Below are positions 16,423 to 17,401 of a DNA stretch of 17,401 nt, piece by piece (position 1 is the first letter of the stretch; each line of letters starts with the position of its first letter). The notes beneath the pieces are model-generated. The model worked only from the letters and a program-made list of their open reading frames with translations. It was not told where the DNA came from and did not search any database. Position numbers and translations under genes: made by a program. Source of the stretch: Bacteroidales bacterium (GTDB taxonomy: Bacteria; Bacteroidota; Bacteroidia; Bacteroidales; UBA932); NCBI GenBank assembly GCA_017614795.1, contig JAGABD010000040.1, positions 1-17,401 on the forward strand, read 5' to 3'.

Positions 16423-16454
16423 TTTACAAAGATAATAAAAACTGCTTATCTTTG
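16423..16454 (+). promoter_or_regulatory. Candidate promoter of the MBL-fold hydrolase gene
   Basis: TTTA (16423-16426; consensus TTTG) is followed after 20 bases by TATCTTTG (16447-16454), an exact TAnnTTTG. The predicted transcript starts about 3 bases before the ATG at 16464. The box is one arm of the inverted repeat shared with the divergent kinase gene. Confidence 0.55.
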
Positions 16455-16455
16455 T
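16426..16455. repeat. Inverted repeat holding back-to-back -7 boxes
   Basis: ACAAAGATAA (16426-16435) and TTATCTTTGT (16446-16455) are perfect 10-bp inverted copies separated by 10 bases. Each arm reads TATCTTTG in the direction of one of the two divergent genes. On the minus strand the box (16434-16427) would give the kinase operon a leader of about 15 bases, although no TTTG is visible at -33 for that direction. Confidence 0.6.
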
Positions 16456-16463
16456 CCATCGGT

Positions 16464-17162
16464 ATGAAAATCCGGCGCTACAACTGCAATTACCTTTCGG
16501 AAAACTGCTACGTTGCCTCAACGGGCAGCGCCGCCGTGCTTGTCGACCCCGGCTTTTTCGACGAGGAACTGCCTGGCCTTTACGAATATCTGGACGCCGA
16601 AGGGCTGAAGCCATGCGCCATCCTTCTCACCCACGCCCACTTCGACCATATGCTGGCCGCGAAGACCCTCCAGGACCACTTTGGAGGCATTCCGGTATAT
16701 ATGCACCCGGACGAGGCCAAAACCTTGGAGCTGGACAAAAAATACGTGGACGAAAGCGGCATTTCCGGGTTCCAGCCGGACTTCGTTTCAACGCCTGTAG
16801 AAGACGGGGACGTGCTGGATTTTGGTGAGGGGCTTTCCTTCAGGGTTATTTCCACCCCGGGACACACTCCCGGCGGAGTATGCTGGTACTGCGAAGATGC
16901 AGGGGTGCTGTTCAGCGGGGACACTTTGTTCGCCGGCACCATCGGCCGCACCGACCTGGAATACGGCGACTACGATGCGATTATCCGCAGCATTATGGAA
17001 AAGCTGATTTTCCTCCCCGGCGAAACCGACGTCTATCCCGGTCACGGCCGCCCTACCACAATCTCGGACGAGCGCATCGGCAACCCCTTCCTGGAGCCGT
17101 TCAACGAGCCTTCGGAGGATTATGACGAGGATCTTTCTCCGCTGTCTTTCCACATGGACTGA
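16464..17162 (+). CDS. MBL-fold metal-dependent hydrolase (glyoxalase II-like)
   Basis: A 232-residue soluble protein of the metallo-beta-lactamase superfamily, closest in layout to the short glyoxalase II-like YcbL group. The metal ligands are all present: H57, H59, D61 and H62 in THAHFDH, H134 in TPGHTPGG, D153 in FSGDTLF and H194 in YPGHGRPT. FAGTIGRTDL (156-165) is the usual sequence after the bridging aspartate. The protein lacks the long C-terminal domain of classical glyoxalase II, so thioester hydrolysis is possible but not proven. I start at the ATG at 16464; an in-frame TTG at 16452 falls inside the -7 box. It is a single plus-strand gene, divergent from the kinases, and its 3' end overlaps a small opposite-strand ORF. 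Confidence 0.93.
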   Translation: MKIRRYNCNYLSENCYVASTGSAAVLVDPGFFDEELPGLYEYLDAEGLKPCAILLTHAHFDHMLAAKTLQDHFGGIPVYMHPDEAKTLELDKKYVDESGISGFQPDFVSTPVEDGDVLDFGEGLSFRVISTPGHTPGGVCWYCEDAGVLFSGDTLFAGTIGRTDLEYGDYDAIIRSIMEKLIFLPGETDVYPGHGRPTTISDERIGNPFLEPFNEPSEDYDEDLSPLSFHMD

Positions 17163-17292
17163 GCTTCTTTACGGACACTATCTTCCCTCCCTTCTTGCGG
17201 ATGACCAGTCCGTGGCGTATGCTCACGCTCTCCCTCCCCGCATCCTTCCCGAACGCAGCGTCGTACTGTTTTTCCAGAAAATTATCCGCCAT
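17101..17292 (-). CDS. Small hypothetical protein following the HicB-like gene
   Basis: A 63-residue ORF starting with ATG at 17292-17290, three bases after the stop of the HicB-like gene (TAGGTTATG), so the two would be co-translated. It begins MADNFLEKQYDAAFGKDAG, a start I associate from memory with small uncharacterised Bacteroidetes proteins, and is rich in Lys and Arg in the middle (RHGLVIRKKGGKIVSVKK). It has no signal peptide or membrane segment. It lacks the HicA toxin fold features. Its last ~20 codons overlap the 3' end of the MBL gene by 62 bp on the other strand, so the C terminus may be readthrough in a shadow frame, or the gene may have lost its original end. I do not recognise a function. 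Confidence 0.45.
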   Translation of the reverse strand: MADNFLEKQYDAAFGKDAGRESVSIRHGLVIRKKGGKIVSVKKLSPCGKTAEKDPRHNPPKAR

Positions 17293-17295
17293 AAC

Positions 17296-17401
17296 CTATG
17301 ACACTGCGGCCTGAAGCGCGCGTGAAATAAAATCGTTCAGGCTGATTCCCATGGCTTCAGCCTTTTCAGCCGCAGTCCCGTGCAGCGCGGAAGATATTCG
17401 A
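17296..17401 (-). CDS. HicB-like antitoxin, C-terminal end (5' part beyond the right edge)
   Basis: The final 34 codons of a gene that enters from the right. They read RISSALHGTAAEKAEAMGIS then LNDFISRALQAAVS and a TAG stop. This is the pattern of the ribbon-helix-helix C terminus of HicB-family proteins (R-x-P-x-x-LH...A-E-x-A-E-x-x-G-x-SLN-x-x-I-x-x-AL). HicB proteins are usually antitoxins and autorepressors of HicA mRNA-cleaving toxins. The N-terminal RNase H-like domain and any HicA partner would be outside the window. The call rests on a short segment. Confidence 0.6.
   Translation of the reverse strand, partial: RISSALHGTAAEKAEAMGISLNDFISRALQAAVS

Noticed and set aside
16452..16463. 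TTG start for the MBL-fold protein
   Set aside because: The TTG is part of the TATCTTTG box; the ATG four codons later fits the family start.
16405..16614. N-terminal extension of deoxynucleoside kinase copy 2
   Set aside because: Crosses the divergent promoter and the opposite MBL gene; the ATG at 16404 aligns exactly with the start of the paralogue.
1..17401. CRISPR arrays, insertion sequences, tRNA or rRNA genes, integration sites
   Set aside because: No direct-repeat arrays, transposase genes, terminal repeats or cloverleaf sequences were seen; genes fill nearly all of the window.

Overview
The window is ordinary chromosomal DNA from a fairly GC-rich member of the Bacteroidetes, probably Bacteroidales (an Alistipes-like genome would fit; the genus is a guess). 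The clues are: AT-rich gene starts without Shine-Dalgarno sequences, several TAnnTTTG boxes (the Bacteroidetes -7 promoter element), a short phosphoglycerate dehydrogenase with lysine in place of the catalytic histidine, and a RecQ with an added C-terminal helix-turn-helix region. I see no rRNA, tRNA, insertion sequence, prophage or CRISPR array. No gene-free stretch reaches 300 bases; the largest gap, about 140 bp at 9999-10138, holds a terminator and a promoter candidate.

Region 1 (1-8679, minus strand) is one tightly packed operon read from right to left: yigZ, serC, serA, a DUF1015 gene, recQ, dnaG and metG (metG runs off the left edge). Junctions are 4-bp ATGA overlaps (yigZ/serC, recQ/dnaG, dnaG/metG), a 1-bp TAATG overlap (serA/DUF1015), a 1-bp gap (serC/serA) and a 23-bp gap (DUF1015/recQ). 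It joins the first two steps of serine synthesis to a protein of unknown function, then to DNA repair, replication priming and methionyl-tRNA charging. No phosphoserine phosphatase gene is present, which makes the DUF1015 protein the most interesting gene here.

Region 2 (8680-9998) has a plus-strand gene for a pRiA4b ORF-3-like protein with a very acidic tail. It diverges from the serine operon and converges, with 2 bp between stop codons, on a minus-strand gene for an exported protein that looks like a degenerate SUMF1/formylglycine-generating-enzyme domain.

Region 3 (10057-16404, minus strand) is a second probable operon: two tandem deoxynucleoside kinase paralogues, a long-chain acyl-CoA ligase, a sugar MFS transporter, a ROK sugar kinase and an FKBP-type prolyl isomerase lipoprotein. 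It ends at a strong hairpin terminator. The transporter and ROK kinase form an evident hexose uptake and phosphorylation pair; the kinases salvage deoxynucleosides.

Region 4 (16405-17401) has a plus-strand metallo-beta-lactamase-fold hydrolase diverging from the kinases over a short symmetrical promoter region. On the opposite strand are the 3' end of a HicB-like antitoxin gene and a tiny ORF three bases after it. I found no clearly new large system. The best leads are the DUF1015 gene in a serine operon, the kinase pair, the catalytically bare SUMF1-like protein, and the HicB-like/small-ORF pair.
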